This document shows positions 26,690 to 52,788 of a DNA stretch of 64,000 bases, piece after piece. A model generated the notes under the pieces. The model was not told where the DNA came from. It saw nothing but the letters and a program-made list of their open reading frames with translations, and ran no database searches. Each line of letters starts with the position of its first letter. Within the stretch, counting starts at the first letter, position 1. The stretch lies in contig NC_092572.1 of assembly GCF_037975245.1 (NCBI RefSeq), positions 12,085,269 to 12,149,268 of the forward strand, in the 5' to 3' direction. Made by a program: the position numbers and the translations under genes. The stretch comes from Apostichopus japonicus (taxonomy: Eukaryota; Echinodermata; Holothuroidea; Aspidochirotida; Stichopodidae).

Positions 26690-28050
26690 AACAGTGCGCT
26701 CCGTCAATATCATAAGAGACAGCACTTCATAGCTAGAGCCAAAGCTTGTACTTAGTTGTTGTTTAGTTGAAGATGGTGTTTCAAAGACGGTACCCGTTCC
26801 CTAATTTTGGGGAAATGAAATAGGGAGCATAATCCGTGGCAGCGCATCCCATGTTACCTTGTTGTTGAGTGATACCGGAGTTTACTCCACAGTGAGAACA
26901 CTGGGTACACGCAGGGACGTCGCAAGAGGGGTGTGGGGTGTGGGGTGTGGGGGTGTCTCACCCCCAAACTTAGTAAAACTGACGACAGTTGGAAAATTGG
27001 AGTGCGACAGTCGGAATTTCCGACAGTCGCACTCTAGTTTATCTAGGCCTATTCATTGATTCCTGTAATTATGCATGACCTACAAATTGAGAAATTTCTG
27101 TCAAAATTTACTTGAATCTGTCATATTTACCACGTTTTCCTTGCCACTTTAAGAAATTGTATCTCTCGATTCTTATACTCCACCGTACAAAACTTTGTAT
27201 GATTTTGAATACTCCAATCAAAAAATGCCTAATAGAACTACCGTCATAGGCGTAGGAGCCCAATTTGATTGGGGGGGTGGGGGCGGGGGGTTGTAACGAC
27301 TTGCCCGAAAAATAAAACCAAAATTTTCCGCGCATATATCATACAGACATGCATAGACATGCGGCCCGCCAGTGATTTTTTACATCATCACAAAAAATGA
27401 ACTAGCTGCCTAGAATTTATCTGCACTTATGATGCTGTCAGGTAGGTCTATTACCACCATTAATTATTAATTGGGCTGTATTGACATTATGTTTTTGTGA
27501 ATACAGATTAGTACACACACCTATTTCTTGAACGTCCACGGAAGCAAAGGTTTGATATCAACAGCACGTCGTTGGTTAGGTGCGGCCCTGTCAATCTTTC
27601 GCTTCTAAAATCTGGCCCATTCATTCAAAAAGGTAGCCCACCCCTGCCATAGGCCTAGACATGAGGCCCTGGATCATTCCTTGACCGACTTGGTGCAATA
27701 TAATGTGCCCATATCGAAGTAAATTTATTCACAGATTGTTGTCATGGGTACGAACAATTGAGGGGTATTCTATCCTGAAACATATGTCAAAATGGGGCTG
27801 GGGTTCCAGTTCGCCGCATCATTTGTCAACTTGCACTGGATTCTAATGTTCATGTCAATTGGAATCACTAAATAAAGAAATAATCCACCAAAAATTAAGG
27901 TCGCATGAACTTATTGCTAATTTCCTGAGTGACGAATTTGTAATTTTCACCCGAAATCACGCAACTAGATGGCTGCTATTCAGCCTGGCAAGTGCCATCT
28001 CTAGCGATCTGGCAGATATTGAAATCTGAAATTTTCGTGGTACGCTGCGC
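26690..28050. other. Intergenic with element fragments only
   Basis: Contains a MITE-end fragment at 27249-27292 (GGCGTAGGAGCCC plus a G run) and a GTGTGGGGTGTGGGG run at 26931-26952. The word pair GACAGTTGGAAAATTGGAGT / GACAGTCGGAATTTCCGACA lies at about 26983-27025. No exon or RNA gene could be supported. Confidence 0.4.
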
Positions 28051-28141
28051 GCCAACCGATGGTGGCGCTCCGCTTAGATGGCCGGAATACTCGAATCGAT
28101 TACGCCCCCCCCCCCACGTTTCAAATCAGATTGACGCCCCT

Positions 28142-28280
28142 GTGCACACCTGACGATGATCACACAGTCACAGTCCCGATGCAAGGGGACTGGGGCTGAG
28201 AGCGGATCAGTCTTTTGGTAGATTGGTTTTCGTGCCCATGGTTCTTTCCTGGGCGATCTTTCCTTAAGTAAAGTAGCACT
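28142..28280. repeat. Dispersed repeat, copy 2
   Basis: Second copy of the 25900-26060 repeat, same orientation, with GATGATCACACAGTCACAG and GAGAGCGGATCAGTC. It runs straight into the 22-bp minisatellite. Confidence 0.6.
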
Positions 28281-28595
28281 TCTGTATAGGATAGTAGCAC
28301 CTCCTGTTTTGGGTAGAAACGCCAACTGGGGTCCTTTTGACGTTCCATAATTAGCACTTCCGTTTAGGGTATAGTAACGTCACTAATTTACAGTAGCATC
28401 GCCGCCTGTAGTAGTAGTAGCATCGCCAATTTAGAGTAGTAGCGGCAGCTTTTACAGCAGTATCGTCTCTAAGGAGTAGAATCACCTTCTGTTTTGAGTA
28501 GTAGCACCTCCTGTTTAGAGTAGTAGCACCTCCTGTTTAGAGTAGTAGCACCTCCTGTTTAGAGTAGTAGCACCTCCTGTTTAGGGTAGTAAGTC
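28266..28595. repeat. 22-bp minisatellite
   Basis: Tandem units of the type TAGAGTAGTAGCACCTCCTGTT. Four adjacent copies at about 28497-28590 are essentially exact; units to the left (for example 28270-28480) are increasingly diverged and contain variants such as AGTAGCATCGCC. This is a typical gradient of a decaying minisatellite. Confidence 0.85.
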
Positions 28596-28599
28596 GAGT

Positions 28600-29310
28600 C
28601 TCGTCTATCCGACATGCTCAGTGATTAAACCTCCGCCACGTATTACGATCTTGCGCAATTTTTATTGCTCCCTAGAAAATGTTAAAGTTAACATCCTTAA
28701 ATTGCGACTTTATTTTTCCAAGAAAGGTAGTCACGGGCCTTCCTACTGGCTTAGCAGTATGCCTCAATGCTTCTCCTTAATTAAGCAACCTTTTGCTGGA
28801 GCGTCCTCCTGGAGTCTTGCTACATGACCGTAAAATCTCAATCTTCTATGTGCGACTATGGATGATCAAGGTGTTTGGTTGGTTTCAGTGTAGAGTTCAT
28901 CGTTTGATAACCAATTGTTATTATTGGTCCATCTAATGTTGAGAATATTACGAAGTAGTCTCCCTTGAAACATGTCAATTTTGCGATCAAGATCCTTCGT
29001 TGTGTACCACAGTTCGCAATTGTACAAAAAAATACTCTTTAATAAGTTTAATGTTTCGGCTTATGTTTATGCTTTTGAAAAATAAGTTAGTTAAGGCACA
29101 AAATTAATTTTGATAAGCTATGGGTCGTATACATCTGACCCTGTTAACAGGTAAAACTCATCAATACAAGCGACTGGACATTGTAGTCTAACACACATAC
29201 CATTTTATCAGCTCACCAGATGCAACACAAACTCAGTGGGATACCGTGACTTTTATGACTTCAAATAACTGAATCTCTGGATACCTATCTCTTCAAGAAA
29301 CACATAGCAA
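28600..29310. other. Intergenic region 3' of gene B
   Basis: Lies beyond the predicted 3' end of the minus-strand gene B. I see no exon, repeat array or RNA gene. Confidence 0.35.
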
Positions 29311-29315
29311 AGTAC

Positions 29316-29344
29316 TTTATTTTTATTGTTTGCATCTCTTTTAT
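29316..29344 (-). promoter_or_regulatory. Candidate polyadenylation signals of gene B
   Basis: On the minus strand this stretch contains several overlapping AATAAA hexamers (TTTATT at about 29316, 29322 and 29339 on the plus strand). They lie about 0.7 kb downstream of the stop codon at 30014-30016, a reasonable 3' UTR length. Position only; transcript ends were not seen. Confidence 0.3.
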
Positions 29345-29740
29345 TTCATGTCTTTCTTCCACATACATTTTTGATACATTAACACAGAACCAAATGTCCA
29401 TATAGATATACATAAAACTTTACGAGTGAACAAGAATACAAAGTTAATTATACACAATACCGCAAATTAAAAGCAATTGGAGAAAGACTAGTATTTGTTA
29501 GCCATTTCAAGTTGATTTTGCTTGGCGAAAATCAATTGATGAAGCCCTGAATATGCAATTAAAGAAAATAAACTGTAACATTCGAATCCAACCAAAGAAA
29601 AAGCTACCGTAAGTAAGCCTCAAAAACGTGATCGGTAACATAAGCGTTTACATATCAACCTCTTTTTTTTCATTTTACAAAAAACAAATTGAGAAGATAC
29701 CTGCAATATACTAGAATTAAATATCTAACGAAACAAAATA

Positions 29741-29990
29741 CAGTAAGCACCGATACCACTTAAAACGTACTTAGTGATATAAGTGTTATATTATGTACGG
29801 GTACACTTTTTTTATATATAAAAATGTAAAGCCACTACAACTATCAAACTGTTAACAATTATAACGAAAGCTAATACAGTATGCACCGATACCACGTACT
29901 CAGTAATATAAGGGTTATATTATGTACGGGTACACTTTTTTATATATAAATGTAAAGCCACTACAAAATATCAAGCTGGTAAACATTATA
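29741..29990. repeat. 137-bp tandem duplication in the predicted 3' UTR of gene B
   Basis: The block CAGTAAGCACCGATACCACT...GGGTTATATTATGTACGGG-type sequence begins at 29741 and again at 29878, sharing GTACGGGTACACTTTTTTAT and AATGTAAAGCCACTACAA. The copies differ by scattered substitutions and small indels, so the duplication is old enough to have diverged. Confidence 0.8.
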
Positions 29991-30013
29991 TGTTCATCTT
30001 TTTCGTCTTACGG

Positions 30014-44167
<14,154 letters not shown>

Positions 44168-44169
44168 CT

Positions 44170-44505
44170 TCAATGAAACGGTAGACATATATTGACTATA
44201 TTTATAATCCGGAATTACCTTATCAGCTTAAAACCTAGATTAATGTGATACAACCAACAACAAAAAACAACAAAAATCAAATTCTTTTATTTTTTTTTTC
44301 CGAAATCTGTCTGACGAATTCATCACTTTGTGGTGAGATGACTGCGAGGGAAGAACAATATGCGTATCATGCAGTGAAGTTTTAACATATACACACTCAA
44401 CAAAAACTGTTTTCATAAAGGTAGCCTCTGAACAATAAAGAAAATGGTAACGACCGAGTGAAGGTCACATTTCACCGTTACGGCCGTTACCCAGTATAAG
44501 ATGCT
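44170..44505. other. Upstream of the first exon found, nothing recognised
   Basis: Contains a T run at 44286-44299. No promoter element or first exon can be named. Confidence 0.35.
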
Positions 44506-44507
44506 GA

Positions 44508-45195
44508 ATGCATACCCCTAACCCAACCTTAGTATACCCCTGACCCACTCTCAGTATACCCCTGACCCACCCTCAGTATACCCCTTACCCACCCTCGGTA
44601 TACCCATGACCCACCCTCAGTATACCCATGACCCACCCTCAGTATACCCCTGACGCACCCTCAATTTACCCCTGACCCACCCTCAGTGTACCCCTGACCC
44701 ACCCTTAGTATACCCCTGACCCACCATTAGTATACCACTGACCCACCCTCAGTTTACCCCTGACCCATCCTTAGTATACCCCTGACCCACCCTCAGTTTA
44801 CCCCTGACCCATCCTTAGTATACCCCTGACCCACCCTTAGTATACCCCTGACCCACCCTCAGTTTACCCCTGACCCACCCTTAGTATACCCCTGACACAC
44901 CCTTAGTATACCCCTGACCCACCCTCAGTTTACCCCTGACCCGCCCTTAGTATACCCCTGACCCACCCTTAGTATACTCCTGACCCACCCTTAGTATACC
45001 CTTGACCCACCCTCAGTTTACCCCTGACCCACCTTCGGTATACCCTGACCCACTCTCAGTATACCCCTGACCCATCCTCAGTATACCCCTGAACCATCCT
45101 CAGTTTACCCCTGACCCACCCTTAGTATACCCCTGACCCACCCTTAGTATACCCTTGACCCACCCTTAGTATACCCCTGACCCACCCTCAGTTGC
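44508..45195. repeat. 22-bp minisatellite of about 31 units
   Basis: Units of the type TAGTATACCCCTGACCCACC+CT. Three recurrent variants (TAGTATACC, CAGTATACC, CAGTTTACC) are interspersed, especially an alternation of CAGTTTACC and TAGTATACC units at 44748-44960, indicating duplication of two-unit blocks. No coding content. Confidence 0.95.
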
Positions 45196-45334
45196 TGTTC
45201 AGTGGCTGTCCCCTCCCCTCTGCGGGAGTGAGTAATTCGGTACCACAATCCAGAGGGTATGCCGTGAAGACATCGAAAGGAGAACGTAAAACCTGTCATA
45301 AACTCGATTCTATCTGTTTAACGTAACGTCTGCA

Positions 45335-45696
45335 GTATAAACCCCAACATATATACCACGATATCATGGAAAAGTTTCTTGAGATTTACGTTATCGACCT
45401 GCATGCCTTGGTCGTCAAATGATCTCTTTTTACCAATTAGTCTGCAACGTCTGCCACATGTGTTTTTTTTTTCTTTCTTGTATGAGGGACTTAGTGTGAA
45501 CGCTGTATCATTAACTACACTGTAGACATGAACATATTTTCACACAGTGTTTACACAAGGGGCCTAATGATGTTAAAAAAAAAGAAGCTATGCAGGCCAA
45601 TTTTAAGAGCCTGAGGTCGATTTACGTCCTTGGCAGGTCGAATACGTTATCAAAAAAACGTTCCCAGCTATAGCGTGCTATGATTGGAGCCAATAC
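45335..45696. mobile_element. Non-autonomous inverted-repeat element, copy 1
   Basis: About 360 bp. The left half (ACCACGATATCATGGAAAAG, TTACGTTATCGACCTGC) is answered in inverse by the right half (GGCAGGTCGAATACGTTATC, TAGCGTGCTATGATTGGAGC). A longer second copy lies at 48321-48920 in the same orientation, with homology from GTATAAACCCCAACATATATA to GGAGCCAATA. No transposase is present. Confidence 0.72.
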
Positions 45697-45699
45697 AAC

Positions 45700-45885
45700 A
45701 GATCATAAAATTCAACACCATGCCTGAAAACATTTCTCTTAAATCTGTTCAATAATTCATTCCACCGAAGCTCACAAGTGACATTTCGGCTTTCTTCTTG
45801 TCTCCTTTCTCTTTCTCACTTTTTCTTTTTACTAACAACGCCATCATCATTCTTTGGTACATCTCTTGTGAAATGTAACTTATTT
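45700..45885. other. Intergenic, nothing recognised
   Basis: Short stretch rich in TTTCTTTCTC between two elements. Confidence 0.35.
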
Positions 45886-45889
45886 GGTA

Positions 45890-46067
45890 TGAAACGCGAA
45901 AAGGGCAAACGTATGTCGACGTAAGCTTAGACAACGGAAGCTTAGACAGCAACAGCATGGTAAAACAAGCAGCAACAACTTTAGTTTAGACAACAAAAAA
46001 CTTAGTTTAGACAACAACAACAAACTTAGTTTAGACAACGAAATAAGTTTGCCCTTTTCGCGTTCCA
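45890..46067. mobile_element. 178-bp MITE with 21-bp inverted ends and TA flanks
   Basis: Ends TGAAACGCGAAAAGGGCAAA and its inverse TTTGCCCTTTTCGCGTTCCA enclose a core of repeated (G/A)CTTAG(T/A)(T/C)TAGACAACA words at about 45921, 45936, 45976, 46002 and 46024. TA dinucleotides flank both sides (45888-45889, 46068-46069). Confidence 0.75.
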
Positions 46068-46093
46068 TAACAGGCACGTGCGCAGGATTACAA

Positions 46094-46983
46094 CATCGAG
46101 TTTAATAAACCTGGAGGAACTATCCCACAGTAAATACGCGCGTACGCGCGTACCATACATGGAGGGTCATGTGATGTGACACCCGTTACCTAGCAATAAC
46201 CGTGCCTGTAGCCTAACGTGGTAGCTATATTCCCGTCGAGCAGCATTAGGCTCTGTTCCATGGAGAATTCCGTGGTTGCACTGAACTAAACATTTCCCCA
46301 CAGCACACAGTTCATCAATTTCTTTAATTGTGCGCGAATCTATAAGCCAGTCTATAAATACAGTAGCTGTACCTCAACTTCAAGCAATCAACTATAGGCC
46401 TATTCAACCAGAATCATTTCAACTAGAAAATGTACGTTAGGCTAGTTATTGTAGAGATGTCTGCATTAACTGTAATTAACTTGCCCGATACCAGACTAAA
46501 CATAGGCTATGTTACTGTTATGCAGTAGGCAATATCTGCATGCGTGTGCAGTTAAGTCAGGTCTACCGAGAACACTTTCTCTTAACTTCTGCAGAGTTAG
46601 CTAGTAAACACACTTAACATGATCCAAGACACCGTCCAGTTCAACAATCCTTTTCGACAAAAAATCGTTCTTGAAATACAATTCAGACATCGACATTTCC
46701 CGCTGCAAGCCCAATGTATCTGTACTTGTTCTGTGCCAGCATGTCTAACGTTAGCATATTAGCACTATTTCGTAGGCCTGAAGTACCAGTACCTTCTTAC
46801 GCCGTTAGTTCCCATGTCCGATCCGTCTTGGTGCAAATCTTTCACGAAGTCACTAGCACTATTCTCGAACTGCTACAGAGAAATATCAGTTTGGTACCAC
46901 CCTGGAACACATCACATGACCCTCCATGCGTGGTACGCGCACGCCCAATTGAGATGAATCCTCCAGATTTATCAAACTCGATG
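46094..46983. mobile_element. 890-bp segment bounded by 80-bp inverted repeats
   Basis: 46094-46180 (CATCGAGTTTAATAAACCTGG to GGAGGGTCATGTGATGTG) is matched in inverse at 46907-46983 with roughly four-fifths identity, including ATGGAGGGTCATGTGATGTG exactly. The flanks GATTACAA and GATACAAA are nearly alike, which may be remains of an 8-bp target duplication. The interior has no recognised gene. The left arm has CGCGCGTACGCGCG. Confidence 0.55.
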
Positions 46984-46989
46984 GATACA

Positions 46990-48310
46990 AAGACAAGGGG
47001 TGCACATTTATAAATTAATTTCTCCTTCAGACCGATGTGGGGGTATGGGCATGAACCTAAATGGAAGAGCCAGAGGTTGGAGAAATGATTTTCAGAAAGG
47101 AGGGGGTCCTGATTCCGTTGAAGTGGACAGCCACGTGAGGGCCCTAAGGAGTGGGTGGTCCAAATCATTCTCTGGCTGAAATTAACAGTTCACTCGACTG
47201 GCCAGACAGGAAGTGGTGACAATTGCTGTGAAGTAGCTATATCGCTTGGCATTCTGAGGGACGTTGCGTGTCTTCTCCTGTTTGCATATGCACAAAGAAT
47301 AATGCAGTTAATCATAATGTTAATGTCATAGAGTGACACGAGGCAAGATAAATTGGACTTGGAACTCATGGTTAGATGGCTGGAGAGATACAAGCATATA
47401 CGAGCAAGACAATAATTGGTAATATTTAACCTTTCCTTATCAAATTCAACGTTATAATAAAAGAATCATATGTGCTTAACGTCATCTTTGAATTTTATCA
47501 ATGTTATCGATTACAAGGATAGGGATAGGGATGGAGTTTCAAAGGTTCGAACCCGCAACAGGCGATTGATCTAGTACCATTCTTGGTGCGTACCCGAAGT
47601 ACATAAAAAAGTAACAGGGTTGCTTAATAAAACCGTTAAGTTAGACGAATAGAAAAAAAGCAAGGGTAGCAGAACATGTTGAGCTTCGACATAGCTCACT
47701 CACTGGGCCGTGAAACCTGTATATGATATCGTTACCTTGGTGTGTGTCGGAGATATCTGCTGATTCAAAGGATATGTAGTTAATAGCTGATTCAACACTC
47801 GTGAAACTGTCCCGATGACAATAAACAAAAGGTGTTTACCCAAAAAATATTCCAAATACGACTCTGTTATCGAGCACTGGTGGTGTTTCCTTTATGTTAT
47901 TTCACTGAGGCATATCGCATATAACAATTCGTGGTATGCTATTATTGTTCCCGAATATTTAGAGCCTACGATGCCTCCCCTGCCCCGCCCCCCCCCCCCA
48001 CCCCACCTGTTCGATTTCTTCTTTTTGGTTTTCAGAAAAGTCACCCAAGGTAGACCCTGAGCACGGAAAACAAAGCGACTTAATTAACTGGTCCAACCTC
48101 AATGCCAGTTCCCCTTGCATCGATACTTCTGCACGTGACTCTGTATATGATCATGATGATGTATATAATACATGCAACTGTATTGTAAGATCGATCGTCA
48201 AGCAGTGGGGTCAACAATGCCGTAATACGGTCTCTCGTGCGTGTTAGTGAGGTTGGTATGGTATCGTGGTACAGTTTATCTACATTGATTCGACAATATT
48301 CTAGCTTCTT
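46990..48310. other. Intergenic, nothing recognised
   Basis: No gene recognised. GGGTTCGAACC on the minus strand (about 47544-47554) looks like a pol III B box but has no A box or cloverleaf around it. A C run is at 47988-47999. Confidence 0.4.
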
Positions 48311-48320
48311 AGAGGTCTGC

Positions 48321-48920
48321 TGTATAAACCCCAACATATATAGCACGCTATCATGGAAAAAGTTTCATGAGATTACGTAATCGACCTGCCTTGGTCGTAA
48401 ATAGACCTCTTTTTACCAATTAGTCTGTAACACCTGGCACATTTTTTTTTTCTTGTATTAGAGTCTTTGTGTGAACGCTGTATGATTAACTATACATTAT
48501 AGACATGAACGTATCTCCGCATAGTCTTGTTAAGACCCTAGTATGTACAGCCTAGTATACCTTTCTTTTTCACAAAAGCTATTTTCCAGTATCTATTTGC
48601 TGTACTGCCCAGAGAACGCCCGCGGCAACGCTTTCGATTGGTAGGACAGATCCTCGGGCATGTAAAATACAGTGGACAAGCACATTCGTGGTAGGCAGAA
48701 ACTGAACGGACTCTGGGGCATGTACAGTTTGCACAAGGGAAGACGAGTATTACAAACGACTTGGCCAAGACTAATAGACTAATTACACAAAGAGCCTAAT
48801 GGTGTTTAGAAGCTATGCAGGCTAATTGTTGAGCCCTGAGGTCGATTTACGACCGTGGCAGGTCGATTACGTAATAACAAAACTTTCCTAGCTATAGCGT
48901 GCTATAAGTGGAGCCAATAA
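48321..48920. mobile_element. Non-autonomous inverted-repeat element, copy 2, longer form
   Basis: About 600 bp, same family as 45335-45696, with inverted ends TATAGCACGCTAT and its complement and the inner pair GATTACGTAATCGACCTGCC / GGCAGGTCGATTACGTAATA. It carries about 260 bp (roughly 48522-48785) that copy 1 lacks. On the minus strand that insert is open and Cys-rich (PCANCTCPRV, HECACPLYFTCPRICP), which may be chance or a captured exon. Confidence 0.68.
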
Positions 48921-48929
48921 AGTAGATCT

Positions 48930-49560
48930 AACGTTATCCGTTGGCAGACAATGAATGATGATTCTGATTAAAAAATGTTGGCACATCTAGCTGAAAAACC
49001 AAATCACTTAAACTTGAGATATGTTAGATTGAATGTTCCTTTCTTATTTCTTTTGCTTTCTTTCTTGTTTTCTTTGGGGGGGGGGGGGTCCATTTTTGAC
49101 TGATTGAATCCTCACCTGACTATAGGAAGTGGAACGAGGTATAGGTGACATGTGATACCATCACTTCAAATGTTCTTTGCTTTGGAGATTTACTTTTTAC
49201 GTATCATGGCCGTCTTATTTGAATTATCCGGCTTAAAAATAAAATGTATCTTGAATATTTGCATAGCTGTGAAGGTCCTATACATGTATAGGCCTATACA
49301 ATTTCATCAAAGTGCAAATATTGTTTTTTGTAAAATAACATCATTTTCATATGTGAGTTAGTGATTTAAATACTTGAAAGATAAACCAGAGTAGTTCTCA
49401 TCTGCATTGCCCTGATGACGTCATTTATTTGGCTGTTGCCATGCAGATAAATTCACAAAATTCTAACAAATCTGCCAAAATTCCATTTCACTTTCAAAAA
49501 CAAAATGCTATGAGGATATGTTGTCGACATAAAGATCCGGGATAATTTCTAATTAATGTG
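48930..49560. other. Intergenic, nothing recognised
   Basis: AT-rich, with a G run at 49076-49089. No gene or element end recognised. Confidence 0.4.
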
Positions 49561-49571
49561 TTGTGTGTGTA

Positions 49572-49868
49572 CAGGCGCGTAGCCAGGAATTTGCCAAGGG
49601 AGGGGCGAAACTGTAGATTCGGCATTGCAAACTATCTAAGCGTAGCGCCACCATATTGGCGCGAAGCGTACAAGAAAATTGTGGCTGAAAATGCCTCCCA
49701 GATCGCTGGAAATGGCACTTCCCAGGCCTTGTAAGTTGCATCTTAGCATTTTCTCTTTTGAAAATACTAGCGATATCATAAAAACATTGAAACAATTTTT
49801 TTTAAATATGCTCAAGGGGGGGGGGGGCAGCTGCCCCTTTCGCCACCCCCCCCTTGGCTATGCGCCTG
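49572..49868. mobile_element. hAT-type MITE, copy 2
   Basis: Ends CAGGCGCGTAGCCA and TGGCTATGCGCCTG, flanked by a perfect 8-bp duplication TGTGTGTA (49564-49571 and 49869-49876). About 297 bp, in the opposite orientation to 36275-36591, sharing the TACAAGAAAATTGTGGCTG...GATCGCTGGAAATGGCACTT interior. No transposase. Confidence 0.9.
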
Positions 49869-49879
49869 TGTGTGTATAG

Positions 49880-50503
49880 GTGTGTGTGTATATATGTGTC
49901 AAGGAATTGTATGTTTAACTGATACGACTGAGTCATACTGTTTTGCGGCTCCGTTTAGCTATCTCAAAGCACTGGCAAAGGTGACTTACCCTGATGACAA
50001 AATAATGCGAAGATCACAAGATAAAATGCCGAGTCCGTCGCCATCTTCAATGATCTTGCACTTTTCCTTATCTGTTGGAGGGTGCAACGAAGAAATATTT
50101 CTCCATGATAACTCTTCTTTAGCAGTAAGAGTACATTAAATAGATTGGATATTGAGAAGATTATTTAGTTTGTTGGGTGACTCAGTAGAATTAGAATTTG
50201 AAAATTGGAACAATGATGCGTCTCGAGGGGAATTGTTCTTGAAAATATGTAAGGCTTTTAGTAAAATCATTTTCTGAATTTCGTAGTCGAGTTTACAAAT
50301 CCAATTATGGTCGGACAAATCTATACATATTTTATTTTTATATAGTGGTTGTAATCCCTCTCTTATACGTCAACCAATATTGGAGTCATGTGTTAACTTT
50401 ACACTCACAAATTTCTATTAAACATCATATGCATCACCGAATAGCCGCTAGATTTGTCTAATATGTAATCGTCTCGGTTAACAGTTGGAGAAGATCATGC
50501 CAA

Positions 50504-50505
<2 letters not shown>
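49880..50505. other. Intergenic, nothing recognised
   Basis: Two moderate open stretches occur (plus 49870-50139, minus 50136-50318) without recognisable domains or splice support. Confidence 0.35.
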
Positions 50506-50598
<93 letters not shown>

Positions 50599-50728
50599 CA
50601 TATACATATATATACATATATATATATATACATATATATAGGCTATATACATATATATAGGCTATATATATATATAGACATATATAGGCTATATATATAG
50701 ACATATATATATATATATATATATATAT
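50503..50728. repeat. TA/CATA microsatellite with repeated TATAGGCTATATA
   Basis: TA from 50510 to 50600, then ACATATA variants, then TATAGGCTATATA four times between 50637 and 50698, then TA to 50728. Confidence 0.95.
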
Positions 50729-50759
50729 GGCTTTCCGTTCAGTCATGTTTATAACCAGT

Positions 50760-52290
50760 GTCTTCGTGCAAAATGTGCTAAATTAATCGTAAACATTATT
50801 ACCTATATTTCAGTTGTAGCCAGCTTACTTCGTTTCTCTTTTCGAAACATGAAACACTTACTTTTATTTCCCCCTTTGACTTGATTGGGTAATGCTCCCG
50901 TTTGATCAGAGATTAATTTTTACACGCTACCAGTCACAGTTATGTCGTTGTGAACTGAATACATGTATGCTTGCGCATAAAGTGTATGTATATTGATTCA
51001 TCTGTTATATTAAAATACAGCTATGTCTATAGCTACTCTATACACTTTGCCTTGGCGTTAAGGCGCTTTTTTTTCTTTTTCATTTGTTCGTTTAATGAAA
51101 GAAAGACCGCCGGGAAACAAAATTTATAATAGATCTTTATGAATATTATGATTGTTCATGCAAATACCATTCATTCACTTGAAATAGTTGGGGTGGGTGG
51201 TCGTGTTTTTCTTCATTTTTTCGGTTCACTGACGATACTGGTTATGTTATGTATTGTTGTGTACGTCTGATATGCCATTGTTCATTTGTATATAGCTGAA
51301 ACCACTCATGGTGATATTTTTTAGTTCAGGATATAGCACCACCACCACCACCAGTGGTTACAGTGGCAGTGTTAAAGGGAAAGTGAGTTGCAGAGAGGTG
51401 GATAGGCATCTATATCTATATATAGTGTCCGGTTAGGCTGCTTGAATTCTTTTGAATGTCTTTCGTGAAGCATCATCGAAAGTCAAAATATTGAGGTATT
51501 CCCTAATAAGTTGTTTTACATGATGTGGTTCGTAAAACAGAGCCAATCAGTTGGCCGAAACTGGTTTTCCCCAGTACAATACGTCAAATAGTAGAAGCGT
51601 TCGATTAAGGGAGTATATGCACGGGAAAGGATATACCCCTGCTACGGGTTTACAAACCCCCCCACTACCCTCCCAACCCCCAACCCACCCCTCCGCCTTA
51701 TAAAATAGTAAATTTCACACCAAGTCTCACCTTGCGTTTAGAGCTACTTATATAGTAATAATCTATGGTGTTAGTAAGCCTCAGACAGCACAATTTAGTG
51801 TACCATTTTATTTGTTTTCTGAATGGAAGCCTCCCCCCCCCCCCCCTCATCACGTCGGTTTCAACTAACCAAGGACCGTACCCTCTTCAAAATCATTGAT
51901 TCCTCTCCCTTTGTTCACGCCGCTACTACCTAAATCAGGCAAGGTAAATGAAGAATTTGAACCACCCCACCCATTCCCATCCTCCATCTTTGAAATCCTG
52001 TGCACGCCTGCAGTGATTCAGAATGTCATCGATATGTCCTTGATCGAAGACTTCGATTGAAGGAATCTAGTTTAGGTTGAAGCTCGCTCGGCTTTCCATG
52101 CCTTCCAGCCAGCTGGGACAAATTTCCTAATAATCTCCATAAACTCTCCTCCCTTATCATGCTTCAAACCACTCGTATTGACAGTACAAACAGTTCCTTA
52201 CATTTATCTGATAGAAATATGATATTCATACTGTTCGCACTGACAATACGAGTATATGGTTGGCCACAGTGGACAAAATTCGGGAATTTA
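50760..52290. other. Intergenic, nothing recognised
   Basis: No exon, RNA or transposon ends seen. Minor items are (CCA)5 at 51340-51354 and C runs at 51659-51690 and 51833-51846. Confidence 0.4.
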
Positions 52291-52299
52291 TGCCCACAT

Positions 52300-52606
52300 A
52301 ATCGATTAAATACTGGCATCAATTCGATTTTTTGCAGATATAAATTCCATTTAATGCAGACATTAATTCTGAGCCAATCAGGAGGCAGTGGTTTATGTCC
52401 ACATAAAATTGATTTAAAGTCGGCATAAATTTGAATTCATACAGACATGTAATCAAATAAATGCTGATATGAAATCGACTTTTATGCTGGAATATATTCG
52501 ATTTAATTCTGGCATATTTTCGATTTAATGTCAGAATAATATTCGATTTATTGTCAGCATATATTCGATTTAGTGCTGACATATATTCAGTTCAATGCTG
52601 TCTTCT
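52300..52606. repeat. Degenerate 22-23 bp tandem repeat
   Basis: Units of the type CTGGCATATATTCGATTTAATG, clearest between 52490 and 52605 (five adjacent units with GCATAT or GAATAATATTCGATTTA cores) and more diverged to the left from about 52300. Confidence 0.75.
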
Positions 52607-52788
52607 TGTTTCAACCAGGGTTTTCTCAAATGCATTAAATCACCTTTAACCCTCCAGATTTGTAGTTGATTTCATCCTCTCCAGCACCCAAGCATGAATG
52701 AACAAGGAATGGTGATGACTCAAGAAAATGCCAAAACAAGTTAGTATAAAGCTCACTTTAGGAGTGTTACTTTGTGTGTCATGTCACT

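Noticed and set aside
47540-47560. tRNA gene on the minus strand (GGGTTCGAACC)
   Set aside because: B-box word only. No A box, acceptor stem or anticodon arm is visible around it.
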